Under the pieces are notes generated by a model. That model did no database searches. It was not told where the DNA came from and saw nothing but the letters and a program-made list of their open reading frames with translations. A DNA stretch of 40,612 bases from Bacillota bacterium (GTDB lineage Bacteria; Bacillota; Clostridia; Christensenellales; Aristaeellaceae). Below, in pieces: positions 9,412 through 19,246 of the stretch. How positions within the stretch are numbered: the first letter of the stretch is position 1; every line of letters starts with the position of its first letter. The stretch spans positions 1-40,612 of the forward strand of contig JAKPNM010000115.1 in assembly GCA_029548395.1 (NCBI GenBank), read 5' to 3'. The position numbers were made by a program, and so were the translations under genes.

Positions 9412-9899
9412 GGCGAGACCGATAGCCTCCTGTCCTCCTCCTGACGGTCAAAAACCACGCCATCCTGCTTATAGCGTTTCAGCACGAAGCTGGTGCTGGT
9501 GCCGGTCACGGTTTCCAGGGGGCTGAGACGTTCGGAAACAAACTGCGCCAGCTCCTTGAGGGTAGGAGCCGCCACCTGGATCAGCAGGTCATAGGTACCG
9601 CTCATCAGGTATAATCCCCGCACCTCCTCAAAGTTGTTGATTCGCCTGGCAACCGCGTCGAAACCAAAGTCGCGCTGCGGCGTCACCTTCACTTCAATCA
9701 TGGCCTCAACCATGTTGCGTTCGGCCTTGTCCCAGTTGATAATAGGGCGGTAGCTCAGAATAATGCCATCTTTTTCCAATGTATCAATGATTCCGGCAAC
9801 TTCCTGGATGTCCATGCCCAGCATCACCGCCATTTGTTCCAGCGGAATACGGCAATTCTCATTGAGCAGGTCCAGCACACGCTTTTGGTGTCCGTTCAT
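9408..9899 (-). CDS. Lrp/AsnC family transcriptional regulator
   Basis: N-terminal wHTH (VLDLLNENCRIPLEQMAVMLGMDIQEVAGIIDTLEKDGIILSYRPIINWDK) plus a RAM domain. Overlaps the aminotransferase start by 4 bp. Confidence 0.93.
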   Translation of the reverse strand: MNGHQKRVLDLLNENCRIPLEQMAVMLGMDIQEVAGIIDTLEKDGIILSYRPIINWDKAERNMVEAMIEVKVTPQRDFGFDAVARRINNFEEVRGLYLMSGTYDLLIQVAAPTLKELAQFVSERLSPLETVTGTSTSFVLKRYKQDGVVFDRQEEDRRLSVSP

Positions 9900-9924
9900 G
9901 TATCTCTCCTTTCAGGGGCTGATG

Positions 9925-11592
9925 CTAAAATATCCCGCTGATCACGCCATCATTGTCCACATCAATGTTCAGCGCCGCAGGTTGTTTGGGCAGTCCGGGC
10001 ATGGCAATGATATCCCCGGCAAAGGCAACGACAAAGCCCGCGCCACCGGACAGCCGCGCATCACGGATGGTCAGCTCATACCCACTGGGCGCCCCCAGCA
10101 AAGCTGCGTTATCGCTGAAGGAATATTGGGTCTTGGCGATGCACACAGGGTAATTGCCAAAGCCATCCTCTGTCAGTTGCGCCAGAATCTTCCTGGCCTG
10201 GGCAGAAAAGTTGACGCTGCCGGCATGATAAACCTTGCTGGCGACGGCTTCAATCTTTTGGGTTAATGAAGCCTCATCCTCATAGGTGAAGCGCATCTGG
10301 CTGCCCAAACCCTGGTCAGCCAGGCCGGCTACAGCCTGCGCCAGCTCCTTGGCGCCCTGACCGCCTTTGGCCCAGCCATCGCTGAAGCGGCACGGCACCT
10401 GCTCGGCATCCATGGCTGCCTGCAAGGTTTCAATCTCCAGCTGGGTGTCGCTGACAAAGTGATTGATGGCCACCACGACCGGCAAATTCCACACGGTCTT
10501 CACGTTGCGGATATGTGCAAGCAGGTTTTCCATCCCAGCCTTGAGCGCCGGTATGTTTTCCAGGTTCAACTCAGCTTTCTGCACACCGCCGTGGTGCTTG
10601 AGCGCCCGGATGGTGGCCACCAGCACCACAACATCCGGCCGCAAGCCACTGGTGCGGCACTTGATGTCGATGAATTTCTCTGCGCCCAGGTCGGCGCCGA
10701 AGCCTGCCTCGGTCACCACATAGTCGGCCATCTTCATTGCAAGGCGCGTGGCGGCGATCGAGTTGCAGCCATGAGCGATGTTGGCAAAAGGGCCCCCATG
10801 AATCAACGCCGGGGTATGGTCAATGGTCTGTACCAGGTTGGGCATCATGGCGTCGCGCAGCATCGCCGCCATCGCGCCTTGCGCGCCAATCTGCGAACAG
10901 GTAATGTTCTTGCCCTCGCGCGTGCGGGCTACTACAATGTTGCCCAGTCGCTTTTTCAGGTCGTTGAGGTCGGCCGCCATGCAAAAGGAGGCCATGACCT
11001 CGCTGGCTGCGGTGATGTCAAAGCCATCCTCGCGCGGACTGCCGTTGCCGGTGCCGCCCAGACCACCCACGATGTTGCGCAGCTGACGGTCATTCATGTC
11101 CATGCAGCGGCGCACACGCACCTGGCGCAGATCTATGCCCAGCTGATTACCCTGCTGGATGTGGTTGTCCACCATGGCGCACAAAAGGTTGTTGGCGCTG
11201 GTGATGGCGTGAAAATCCCCTGTAAAGTGAAGGTTGATGTTTTCCATCGGCAGCACTTGGGCGTGGCCGCCACCGGTCGCCCCTCCCTTCATGCCGAACA
11301 CCGGGCCCATGGAGGGCTCGCGCAGCACCAGCATCGAACGCTTGCCAATGGCACGCAGACCGTCCGCCAGGCTGATGGACACCGTGGTCTTTCCCTCGCC
11401 CGCTGTGGTGGGTGTGATCGCGCTGACCAGAATCAGCCTCCCCTTTTCGGGCATCTCCCGCAGCTTGACCGGATTGACCTTGGCAATCAGCGGGCCATAG
11501 GTCATCAAGGCATCCTCGGGGATGCCATTCTCACGCGCGATCTCAACAATGGGCTTGGGGCTGGCGGCCTGGGCAATCTGTATATCGTTCAT
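9925..11592 (-). CDS. fhs: Formate--tetrahydrofolate ligase
   Basis: ITPTTAGEGKTTVSISLADGLRAIGKRSMLVLREPSMGPVFGMKGGATGGGHAQVLPMENINLHFTGDFHAITSANNLL; full-length 555 aa. Confidence 0.98.
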   Translation of the reverse strand: MNDIQIAQAASPKPIVEIARENGIPEDALMTYGPLIAKVNPVKLREMPEKGRLILVSAITPTTAGEGKTTVSISLADGLRAIGKRSMLVLREPSMGPVFGMKGGATGGGHAQVLPMENINLHFTGDFHAITSANNLLCAMVDNHIQQGNQLGIDLRQVRVRRCMDMNDRQLRNIVGGLGGTGNGSPREDGFDITAASEVMASFCMAADLNDLKKRLGNIVVARTREGKNITCSQIGAQGAMAAMLRDAMMPNLVQTIDHTPALIHGGPFANIAHGCNSIAATRLAMKMADYVVTEAGFGADLGAEKFIDIKCRTSGLRPDVVVLVATIRALKHHGGVQKAELNLENIPALKAGMENLLAHIRNVKTVWNLPVVVAINHFVSDTQLEIETLQAAMDAEQVPCRFSDGWAKGGQGAKELAQAVAGLADQGLGSQMRFTYEDEASLTQKIEAVASKVYHAGSVNFSAQARKILAQLTEDGFGNYPVCIAKTQYSFSDNAALLGAPSGYELTIRDARLSGGAGFVVAFAGDIIAMPGLPKQPAALNIDVDNDGVISGIF

Positions 11593-11618
11593 TGTTCCCT
11601 CCTGTCGCTTGTCAATCT

Positions 11619-11651
11619 ATTATACAACAACAGCATGTATGTTACATGCTG
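11619..11651 (-). promoter_or_regulatory. Candidate fhs promoter -10 (TATAAT) with an adjacent 9-3-9 inverted repeat (CAGCATGTA-TGT-TACATGCTG)
   Basis: Minus-strand TATAAT at 11624..11619. Perfect 9-bp arms at 11631-11639 and 11643-11651 lie over the expected -35 region. Confidence 0.55.
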
Positions 11652-11677
11652 CCAAGATTTTTACCGTTTCATCAGCT

Positions 11678-12367
11678 TTAATCCTCAGGCTGCTTGCGGC
11701 GCAGGGAAACAGCCGAGAGGCAGGTCAACATGCTCTCCTTGAGATGGCTTTCCATCAGCGTGGCAAAACCTTCCTCATCGCCCTTTGAGAGCATTTCCAG
11801 AAGCTGATGGTGCTCCTTATGCGCGTTGGAGCGGCGCACAATGCTGGCAATCGCGATGTGGGAAAAGCGGATGATATACTCCTCCTGGCTGTCAATTACA
11901 CGCAAAATACGCTTTTTATCAGAAATATGCTCAATCGTGCGGTGGAAATCACGGTTGTATACAGCCAGTTCATCCGCGTTCTCTTCCTGCTGACTGATAT
12001 CCATTTTATCCAGGATGGCTTGCAGCGCGTCCAAATGCTCCTTTTTGACGTTTTTAAAGATGGAAGGAATGATCAGCATCATCAACGCGTTGCGGATGGT
12101 AAAGGTCTCTTCAATGTCCTCCATGGTAAAGGCGCGAACAATCACTCCCTTGCGCTCCACATACTCTACCAGGCCATCCAGCTCCAGTTTTCGGAAGGCT
12201 TCGCGAAGCGGCGTACGGGAAATGTGAAGCTGCTCGGCATAAACTGTCTCGATTAAACGTGAACCAGCCGGGATATCCCCCATAATAATCGCGTGCTTGA
12301 GCGTTTCATAGGTGGTTTCACGAATCGGTTTGTTCAATTCAATCCTATCAAGGCCAAACTGCTCCAC
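11678..12367 (-). CDS. GntR family regulator, FCD (FadR-like) subfamily
   Basis: ETTYETLKHAIIMGDIPAGSRLIETVYAEQLHISRTPLREAFRKLELDGLVEYVERKGVIV, then an FCD-type C-terminal domain. The ORF opens with GTG at 12382; the GTG at 12367 has the better-spaced RBS (GGAGGG). Confidence 0.92.
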   Translation of the reverse strand: MEQFGLDRIELNKPIRETTYETLKHAIIMGDIPAGSRLIETVYAEQLHISRTPLREAFRKLELDGLVEYVERKGVIVRAFTMEDIEETFTIRNALMMLIIPSIFKNVKKEHLDALQAILDKMDISQQEENADELAVYNRDFHRTIEHISDKKRILRVIDSQEEYIIRFSHIAIASIVRRSNAHKEHHQLLEMLSKGDEEGFATLMESHLKESMLTCLSAVSLRRKQPED

Positions 12368-12397
12368 CTGTGATCCCTCCACTTAATGATAAGGGTA

Positions 12398-12426
12398 ATA
12401 TTACAGTTTCAGCCAACTGCTGTCAA
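12398..12426 (-). promoter_or_regulatory. Sigma-A type promoter for gntR (TTGACA - 17 bp - TAATAT) with a palindromic -10 (GTAATATTAC)
   Basis: -35 at 12426..12421, -10 at 12403..12398; perfect palindrome at 12395-12404. Confidence 0.65.
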
Positions 12427-12500
12427 GAACTACCCTTAAAACAGCAAGGAAAACAGCAGGGTTTTGCGCTTGTGTGTTTATTTGCCGCATGACAACATGC

Positions 12501-13418
12501 TTAATCAAACGGTGCTGACGGCACATAAAGCATCGTTATCAAGCGAAACATGCTGCCTTCGATTTGGTAAATCCCCAACAGGTCCTTTCCGGCAAACAAA
12601 CACACCCTGGCGCCCTCATGCACTGTCTCGCCCACCTGTACCATGTGTCGCGACAAGCTGGCCCCATTGACGGCCAGGTGGCGATACTCAGGCAATACGC
12701 TCATTCGCTTGTAGTTGTCAAGGATGGAAGCAAGGCCAGCAAACCATCTTTGTCCTGTCTTGAAACCAGTCCTCCGCCAATCCAGCAAATCCTCCGGAGT
12801 GGCTGAGGAGCGCAGCGACAGTCCCCCGCATTCCTCACGCAAAAGGAAGCGCATGTGCGCGCAGCCTCCCAACGCATGGCCCAGGTCATGGCAGAGCGTG
12901 CGGATATAGGCGCCTTTGCCGCAGCGCACCCTCAACAAGGCGCCATTTCGCGCTGTCAGGCGTATAATATCAATCTCATAAAAATCAACCGGGCGTGGCG
13001 AAAGCCGCGCTGCCTTGCCCTCCCGCGCCAGCTGATAGGCTGTTTTTCCTGCGACCTTGAGCGCTGAGTACTGCGGCGGCACCTGTATCCCCCTGCCAAC
13101 AAATTGCGCGGCTGCCTGCCGAACCTGTTCCAGGCCTGGATGGAGCTCACAGCGCTCCAGCACCTTGCCCTGGGCATCCTGGGTATCTGTGGCGCTTCCA
13201 AAAGCCACCTCTGCCAGATACTGCTTGGGACGGCCCATCAGCTCATCGCAAACGCGCGTCGCCTTGCCAAGCAGCAGCGGCAACACGCCGGCCGCCTCAG
13301 GATCCAGAGTGCCGGCGTGCCCGGTCTTTTCCCCGGTCAGGCGCTTGACGAAAGCAACCGCCTGGGCAGAGGTCATGCCAGGCGGCTTATAAAAATTGAG
13401 AACACCATTCAGGGACAT
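12501..13418 (-). CDS. truB: tRNA pseudouridine(55) synthase
   Basis: GVLNFYKPPGMTSAQAVAFVKRL, GHAGTLDPEAAGVLPLLLGKATR; located at the end of the nusA-infB operon. Confidence 0.97.
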   Translation of the reverse strand: MSLNGVLNFYKPPGMTSAQAVAFVKRLTGEKTGHAGTLDPEAAGVLPLLLGKATRVCDELMGRPKQYLAEVAFGSATDTQDAQGKVLERCELHPGLEQVRQAAAQFVGRGIQVPPQYSALKVAGKTAYQLAREGKAARLSPRPVDFYEIDIIRLTARNGALLRVRCGKGAYIRTLCHDLGHALGGCAHMRFLLREECGGLSLRSSATPEDLLDWRRTGFKTGQRWFAGLASILDNYKRMSVLPEYRHLAVNGASLSRHMVQVGETVHEGARVCLFAGKDLLGIYQIEGSMFRLITMLYVPSAPFD

Positions 13419-14383
13419 AGGCTTTTTATCATCCGCGCCTTAACCCTGTCAATCGCTTCATCAAGCGGCAGGTCCAGGGTGAAGCCGGCAGCCAGCACAT
13501 GGCCGCCCCCACCCATCTCCTTTGCAATTACCGCTACATTGTGCGGCGCCAGGGCGCGCAAACTGAATTTGGTTTGCGAAGCTTCTACCTGGGTAGCCAG
13601 GAAACACATCTGAACTCCCGGGATGTTGAGCGCATAATTCACCAGACCTTCGACCAAATCCTGCGTGGTGTCGGTCTGTTGAAAATCAGCATCACTCAGC
13701 CGCATCATGCTCAGACGCCCGCCACACTCAAAACTCAACGAATCAAGACAGCGGCCCAGCAAACGATAGAAACTCAGATCCTTGACCAAATGCAGCACCC
13801 TGGAGTAATGTGAGATGTCCAGACCGGCGCGCATCAGTTTGCTCATTTGCAGAAAAAACTCCTCATCCATCTGTCCGAAGCTGAAATTGCCGGTATCAGT
13901 GGAGATCGCGGCATACAGCAGCGCGGCGATATCCGCATTCATGGGCGCTTCCAGCTGCTCATACAAACGGAACACCAGGTTGCCTGTCGCAGCCACCTGA
14001 CTGTCGATGTAATTGTCCATGCCAAAGCAGATGTTCGAGGCATGATGGTCGATCACCAGCGTGTACGGGCAGGCAGAAAACAATTGGCCGCCATCCCCCA
14101 GGCGCGCCAGGTCGGAGGCGTCCAAAGAGCAGGCCAAATCAAAATCCCGCGTTGTGACTTCTGCGGGCTTTTTGATTTGCTCCCATCCGGGCAGAACGCG
14201 CAGATTTTTAGGCACCGCATCGTGGCAGACTGCAGTGACCTCCTTGCCAAGGGCTTCAAGCAGGGCGCTTGCCGCCAGCAAGGAGCCAACGGCATCCCCG
14301 TCGGGCTGCAAGTGCGTCAGCAGCACAACACGCCGCGATCGCCTGAGAACTTCAGCGGTCTGTGCCAGGTCAATGATCTTCAT
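13409..14383 (-). CDS. nrnA: DHH/DHHA1 family phosphoesterase (NrnA-like nanoRNase/pAp phosphatase)
   Basis: VVLLTHLQPDGDAVGSLLA, VIDHHASN, AAISTDTGNFSF, GGGGHVLAAGFTL; start MKIIDLAQ at 14383 overlaps the end of rbfA. Confidence 0.92.
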   Translation of the reverse strand: MKIIDLAQTAEVLRRSRRVVLLTHLQPDGDAVGSLLAASALLEALGKEVTAVCHDAVPKNLRVLPGWEQIKKPAEVTTRDFDLACSLDASDLARLGDGGQLFSACPYTLVIDHHASNICFGMDNYIDSQVAATGNLVFRLYEQLEAPMNADIAALLYAAISTDTGNFSFGQMDEEFFLQMSKLMRAGLDISHYSRVLHLVKDLSFYRLLGRCLDSLSFECGGRLSMMRLSDADFQQTDTTQDLVEGLVNYALNIPGVQMCFLATQVEASQTKFSLRALAPHNVAVIAKEMGGGGHVLAAGFTLDLPLDEAIDRVKARMIKSLCP

Positions 14384-14744
14384 GATTGCTGTCTTGTCCC
14401 CCATCGCCAAGCACTTGCCTGAGCACATCCGCAATGTGCATGCCATAGGCGATATTGCGGTCCGGCAGGAAGATGAGTTCCGGCGTGTGGCGTACACTCA
14501 GCCTGGCACCCAGCGCGTGGCGCAACAGGCCGGACGCGCCCTTGAGCGCCTTGATCATATCTTCCAGCCCTTCCTCCTCCAGCACGCTGATATATACCTT
14601 TGCGATGCGAAGATCCCTTGTGGGCTCTACCCTGGTGATGCTGAACGTGCCGCACACGCGCGGGTCGCGCAGCTCCTCCCGAATAATCCTGTCCAGATTC
14701 TTTTTTATTTCTTCAGCGATACGGTTTTGCCGATATTGTGCCAC
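14370..14744 (-). CDS. rbfA: Ribosome-binding factor A
   Basis: RQNRIAEEIKKNLDRIIREELRDPRV...FSITRVEPTRDLRIAKVYISVL; directly downstream of infB. Confidence 0.95.
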   Translation of the reverse strand: MAQYRQNRIAEEIKKNLDRIIREELRDPRVCGTFSITRVEPTRDLRIAKVYISVLEEEGLEDMIKALKGASGLLRHALGARLSVRHTPELIFLPDRNIAYGMHIADVLRQVLGDGGQDSNHEDH

Positions 14745-14753
14745 GCTTTCTCC

Positions 14754-17441
14754 TTAACGCTCGACTTCTTCCATCATGAAGCATTCGATGACATCCTTTT
14801 CCTTGATGTCATTGTAGTTCTCCAGGCCGATTCCGCATTCATAACCACTGGCTACCTCGCGCACATCATCCTTGAAGCGGCGCAGAGAAGACAGCTTGCC
14901 TTCAAAGACCACCACATTATCCCGCAACAGGCGTACCGGCTGATTACGCTGCATTTTGCCATCGGTCACATAACAGCCGGCAATGGTGCCGGAACCCGTA
15001 ATCTTGAACACATTGCGCACCTCCGCGTGTCCCAGGAGGACCTCCTTGAACTCGGGTGCCAGCAAGCCTTTCATCGCCTTTTCAATGTCCTCGATGGCCT
15101 GATAAATCACGCGGTACAGACGGATATCGATGTTTTCCCTGGCGGCTACCTCGCGCGCATTGTTGTCCGGGCGAATGTTGAAACCGATGATAGTGGCATT
15201 GGCGGTCGCAGCCAGGTTGACGTCATCCTTGGTAATGGCTCCTACGCCGGCATGCAGTACGTTGATTTTGACCTGGTCATTGTTCAGTTTCTCCAGAGAC
15301 TGGCGCACCGCCTCGGTGGAGCCCTGGACATCCGCTTTAATGAGGATGTTCAGCGTGAGCTGCTCACCTTCCTTGATGTTCTGGAACAGGTTGTCCAGCG
15401 TTACTGTAGAGGCGGCCACGCGCTGCTCCTTTATGCGGTCCTCGCGCTCTTTGGCTACCTGGCGTACCAGCTTGTCATCATCGACAGCAATCATCTCATC
15501 CCCGGCTTGCGGCACAGAGTCAAAGCCGGAGATCTCAACCGGCATGGAGGGCCCGGCTTCACGCACGCTCTCCCCCTTGTCATTGAGCAGCGCGCGCACG
15601 CGGCCGGCAGCCATACCGGCAATCACATTGTCGCCCACACGCAGTGTCCCGTTTTTCAGCAATACCGTAGCCACAGGACCGCGGCTCTTGTCCAGCTTGG
15701 CCTCAATGATGATACCGCGGGCAAGGCGGTCAGGATTGGCGCGCAGCTGCAGCACCTCGGCCTGCAGCAGAATCATTTCCAGCAGATTGTCCACACCCTC
15801 CCCGGTCTTGGCGGATACGGGCACCATTATGGTATCCCCACCCCATTCCTCGGACACCAGATTGTGGGCGGTCAGGTCCTGCTTAATGCGCTCGGGATTG
15901 GCCTCGGGTTTATCCATTTTATTGATGGCCACAATAATAGGCACCTTAGCAGCCTTTGCGTGATTGATGGCCTCCACTGTCTGGGGCATCACGCCGTCAT
16001 CGGCAGCAACCACCAGCACCGCAATGTCCGTGGACTGCGCGCCACGCGCACGCATGGCGGTAAAGGCCTCGTGGCCAGGGGTATCCAGGAAAGTGATGGT
16101 CTGACCATCCAAATCCACAGAATAAGCGCCGATATGCTGGGTGATGCCGCCGGCCTCGCCGCGGGTCACATGTGTGTCACGTATGTAGTCCAGCAAAGAG
16201 GTCTTGCCATGGTCAACATGGCCCATGATCGTGATGACCGGCGGACGCGGCTTGAGATCTTTCTCATTGTCCTCCACATCCGCGGTTTCGACCAGTTGAT
16301 CCTCCGCCGTGCGCTCCAGACGCAGGATCAATTCCACATCAAATTCAGAGCACACCAGGGAAGCCGTATCATAATCCAGCTCGCTGTTGATGGTGGCGAT
16401 ATTGCCCAACAACAGCAGCTTCTTGAGGATTTCTCCCGCCGGTTTGCCGATGCGCTCGGTCAGATCCTTGACGGTGATGGTCTCCTGGGTCATGTAGGCG
16501 GTCTCGATCTTGATGGGCGCCATCAGTTGCTGTGCTGAAGGTTTCTTGGGGCGTGCACGACGGCCGCCGCGCACAACTTCATCATCCAGTCCATAACGAG
16601 GCTGCGACTTGCGCGCGTTTTGCTTGCGCTGCTTGCTGACATGCTCCGGGTCCGGCTTGCGGCTATAACTCTTTTTATTGGGATCATAGTTGCTGACGCG
16701 CTCCTTCTCCAAGGGCACCAGCAACTCATCTACCGGGACACGCATCGCGGCAGACCTGCCTGTCCCACGTGCCGCGCCGGGCGCAGGGCGGCCATATTGC
16801 TGGGCGCCGGGCGCAGGACGGCTATCCTGCTGGGCGCCGGGCGCCGGACGGCCATACCGCTGAGCGCCGGGCGCAGGACGGCCATACCGCTGAGCAGTAC
16901 GCGTCACCGGCTGACCAGTCGCAAACCTACCTTGAATCGTTGCAGGTTCTGCCGCAGCCGCTGACTTCTCAGCAGCCGGAGCCGGAGCCGGGGCTTGGGT
17001 TTGCTCGGGAGCCGGCTGCTCCGGCTTGACAGGCGCGGGTGCAGGCTCGGAAACGGATACAGCCTGAGCTTGAGGTTCGTCGGACACAGCCTCCAGTATC
17101 TCAGGTCCCTCCTGAACTACCGGTACAGCAGGCGTTGCAGGTTCAGGTTGATCCGCAGCCTGCGCCTGTTGCTGCGCGGCTTCAGCGGCATCAAGAATCG
17201 CCTGTTCATCCTCATCAGGCATGGTCCAGGCCTTTGTCTGCGTCTGGAGCATTTGCTGTTGCTGCTCGTGCTTTATGCGCTGACGTTCCTCTTCCTCCTG
17301 GCGCAAAAAAACTGCTTCCTGTTGCTTAAGCATCTGCAGCATAATGTCCGCATTGCGCTTGACCCGCTCAGTTTCAGACAGGATCACGCCTGTTTTTTGA
17401 TTCAGGTTCTTGATGGTGTCTCTGAGACCGACTTTTGACAT
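14754..17441 (-). CDS. infB: Translation initiation factor IF-2
   Basis: [62 protein letters not shown]; 895 aa with a low-complexity N-terminal region. Confidence 0.98.
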   Translation of the reverse strand: MSKVGLRDTIKNLNQKTGVILSETERVKRNADIMLQMLKQQEAVFLRQEEEERQRIKHEQQQQMLQTQTKAWTMPDEDEQAILDAAEAAQQQAQAADQPEPATPAVPVVQEGPEILEAVSDEPQAQAVSVSEPAPAPVKPEQPAPEQTQAPAPAPAAEKSAAAAEPATIQGRFATGQPVTRTAQRYGRPAPGAQRYGRPAPGAQQDSRPAPGAQQYGRPAPGAARGTGRSAAMRVPVDELLVPLEKERVSNYDPNKKSYSRKPDPEHVSKQRKQNARKSQPRYGLDDEVVRGGRRARPKKPSAQQLMAPIKIETAYMTQETITVKDLTERIGKPAGEILKKLLLLGNIATINSELDYDTASLVCSEFDVELILRLERTAEDQLVETADVEDNEKDLKPRPPVITIMGHVDHGKTSLLDYIRDTHVTRGEAGGITQHIGAYSVDLDGQTITFLDTPGHEAFTAMRARGAQSTDIAVLVVAADDGVMPQTVEAINHAKAAKVPIIVAINKMDKPEANPERIKQDLTAHNLVSEEWGGDTIMVPVSAKTGEGVDNLLEMILLQAEVLQLRANPDRLARGIIIEAKLDKSRGPVATVLLKNGTLRVGDNVIAGMAAGRVRALLNDKGESVREAGPSMPVEISGFDSVPQAGDEMIAVDDDKLVRQVAKEREDRIKEQRVAASTVTLDNLFQNIKEGEQLTLNILIKADVQGSTEAVRQSLEKLNNDQVKINVLHAGVGAITKDDVNLAATANATIIGFNIRPDNNAREVAARENIDIRLYRVIYQAIEDIEKAMKGLLAPEFKEVLLGHAEVRNVFKITGSGTIAGCYVTDGKMQRNQPVRLLRDNVVVFEGKLSSLRRFKDDVREVASGYECGIGLENYNDIKEKDVIECFMMEEVER
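16774..16893 (-). repeat. Four tandem 30-bp units in the infB N-terminal region encoding (R/Q)(Y/D)(G/S)RPAPGAQ-like decapeptides
   Basis: Units at 16774-16803, 16804-16833, 16834-16863 and 16864-16893; translated [40 protein letters not shown]. Confidence 0.9.
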
Positions 17442-17789
17442 TCAGCCCTTGTCCTCCATAATAGTTTCAATTTCAGCGGCTTCCGGGCGCCCGGTTTTCT
17501 CATGGTGAATGGCCAGCAGCCTGTCCGCCAGCCCGCAGGGTTTGACAGCACCTGCCGCCATGCCGGGTCGCCCACAGGCCCTTCCCAGCACACCCTCATC
17601 CAACAGCATAACCTGTACCCGATGATGATTGCAAGCATTCTGCACTTTCTTTACTGTATTGGCGCTGGCCGTTTCATCCAGCAGTGCCAGCGCGGCCTTG
17701 CCATCGCGAATCAGTGTCAGCGTCATTTGAGCGCCGGGTACCAGCTTCCCTGCACGAAAAGCCAGCCCAAGCAAGCCGCTAACAGCCAC
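17442..17789 (-). CDS. ylxQ: L7Ae-family ribosomal/RNA-binding protein YlxQ
   Basis: GLLGLAFRAGKLVPGAQMTLTLIRDGKAALALLDETASANTVKKVQNACNHHRVQVMLL; GTG start proposed at 17789, overlapping the ylxR end. Confidence 0.85.
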   Translation of the reverse strand: MAVSGLLGLAFRAGKLVPGAQMTLTLIRDGKAALALLDETASANTVKKVQNACNHHRVQVMLLDEGVLGRACGRPGMAAGAVKPCGLADRLLAIHHEKTGRPEAAEIETIMEDKG

Positions 17790-18069
17790 GCGCTTCCCCC
17801 TTGAGCTTGCTGGCAGCAATCTGTCCCGCAAGCTGTTGTGTGATCTCAGGAGAAATGGTGCGGTCCAGCGCACGGTCTAGCTGGCGCAGTTTGACTGCCC
17901 GGTTTAGGCAGCCCTCCTCAGGACACACGTAAGCGCCGCGCCCAGACTTCTTCCCGGTAAAATCGATGAGGATCGTGTCCTCCGGCGTGCGCACCACACG
18001 CAGCAGCTCTCTCTTGGGCTTCATTTCCCTGCAGCCAACGCACATGCGCATGGGGATTTTTTTTGGCAT
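17779..18069 (-). CDS. ylxR: YlxR (DUF448) RNA-binding protein
   Basis: KIPMRMCVGCREMKPKRELLRVVRTPED...GKKSGRGAYVCPEEGCLNRA. Confidence 0.95.
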   Translation of the reverse strand: MPKKIPMRMCVGCREMKPKRELLRVVRTPEDTILIDFTGKKSGRGAYVCPEEGCLNRAVKLRQLDRALDRTISPEITQQLAGQIAASKLKGEARGC

Positions 18070-18085
18070 TCGGCGTCCTTCCTGT

Positions 18086-19246
18086 TTAGTCGTTCAGTCT
18101 GCCGTCATCCATGGGATAGCCCTCATCAAGGAAAGCTTGATCCATCATGGCTTGATCCTGATAAGCCTGCTGCTGAATAAGCTCATCAAACTGGCTCTGG
18201 GACTTGATGTCAATCTTCCATCCGGTCAGCTTGGCGGCCAGGCGGGCATTTTGTCCCTCCTTGCCGATGGCCAGGGACAACTGCATATCAGGCACCACCA
18301 CCCGGCATATCTTCTCTTCATCGGAAATAAACACGCTGACCACATGGGCGGGATTGAGCGCATTGGCGACAAATTCAGCCGGATCAGGCGACCACTTGAT
18401 GATGTCGATCTTCTCGTTTCGCAGCTCGCTGACCACCTTCTCCACCCTTGAGCCGCGGGGGCCCACGCAGGCGCCCACAGGATCGATCATCGGATCCATC
18501 GAATACACGGCAATCTTGGTACGGCTGCCAGCCTCGCGCGCAGTGGAACGAATCTGTACTACACCAGTGGCGATTTCAGGCACTTCCATTTCAAACAAAC
18601 GACGCACCAAACCCGGATGGATACGGCTGACATACACCTGGGGCGCGCGCTGGTAATCGCTGCCGGAACGGCGTACCTTGAGCACATAAACCTTCAAATG
18701 ATCGCCATCACGATAGCTTTCCCCGGGGATGTATTCACTGCTTTCCATAATGCCTTCTGTGCGGCCCAGTTCCAGGTAGGTGGCCTTGGGCTCTACGCGC
18801 TGAACGATGCCGGTGAGAATCTCGTTTTCCTTTTCAATGTACTCATCATAAATCTTGCCGCGTTCGGCTTCGCGAATTTTTTGCACCAGCATCTGCTTGG
18901 CAGTCTGTGCGGCTACACGGCCAAAGTTGTCCGGCGTGACATCAATCTCCACAATGTCGCCCACATGATAATTAGGGTTGATGGCCAGCGCCTTCTCCAG
19001 CGAAATCTGCATATCCGGCTCCTCAACTTCATCAGCGACCACCTTGCGCAGGAAAACCTGAGCACCCTCCTTGCGGGACAACCGCACCACCAGGTTCTGG
19101 ATCACCGCGCCGCTTTGGCGGTTGTTGCGTCTATAGGCAGCCTTCAGCGCCTCCTCGATGGTGTCGATCAGCACTTCTTCATTCATGTCCTTTTCACGTG
19201 CCAGCAGTGAAATGGCCTCCATAAGGTCTATCTTGGGCTCACTCAT
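18086..19246 (-). CDS. nusA: Transcription termination/antitermination factor NusA
   Basis: S1 and KH regions: GIMESSEYIPGESYRDGDHLKVYVLKV, DPVGACVGPRGSRVEKVVSELRNEKIDIIKWSPDPAEFVANALNPA. Confidence 0.97.
   Translation of the reverse strand: MSEPKIDLMEAISLLAREKDMNEEVLIDTIEEALKAAYRRNNRQSGAVIQNLVVRLSRKEGAQVFLRKVVADEVEEPDMQISLEKALAINPNYHVGDIVEIDVTPDNFGRVAAQTAKQMLVQKIREAERGKIYDEYIEKENEILTGIVQRVEPKATYLELGRTEGIMESSEYIPGESYRDGDHLKVYVLKVRRSGSDYQRAPQVYVSRIHPGLVRRLFEMEVPEIATGVVQIRSTAREAGSRTKIAVYSMDPMIDPVGACVGPRGSRVEKVVSELRNEKIDIIKWSPDPAEFVANALNPAHVVSVFISDEEKICRVVVPDMQLSLAIGKEGQNARLAAKLTGWKIDIKSQSQFDELIQQQAYQDQAMMDQAFLDEGYPMDDGRLND

Noticed and set aside
10459-11742. 427-aa plus-strand ORF antisense to fhs
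   Set aside because: Shadow ORF opposite a full-length fhs; no motif or RBS.
14061-16538. 825-aa plus-strand ORF antisense to nrnA, rbfA and infB
   Set aside because: Opposite conserved, confidently identified genes; long stop-free antisense frames are expected from GC-rich codon bias. The translation (His/Leu/Gly/Gln-rich) shows no recognisable domain.
16774-16893. Considered the regular repeats as a CRISPR or minisatellite element
   Set aside because: Units are contiguous with no spacers and are in frame inside infB, so they are protein-coding repeats.
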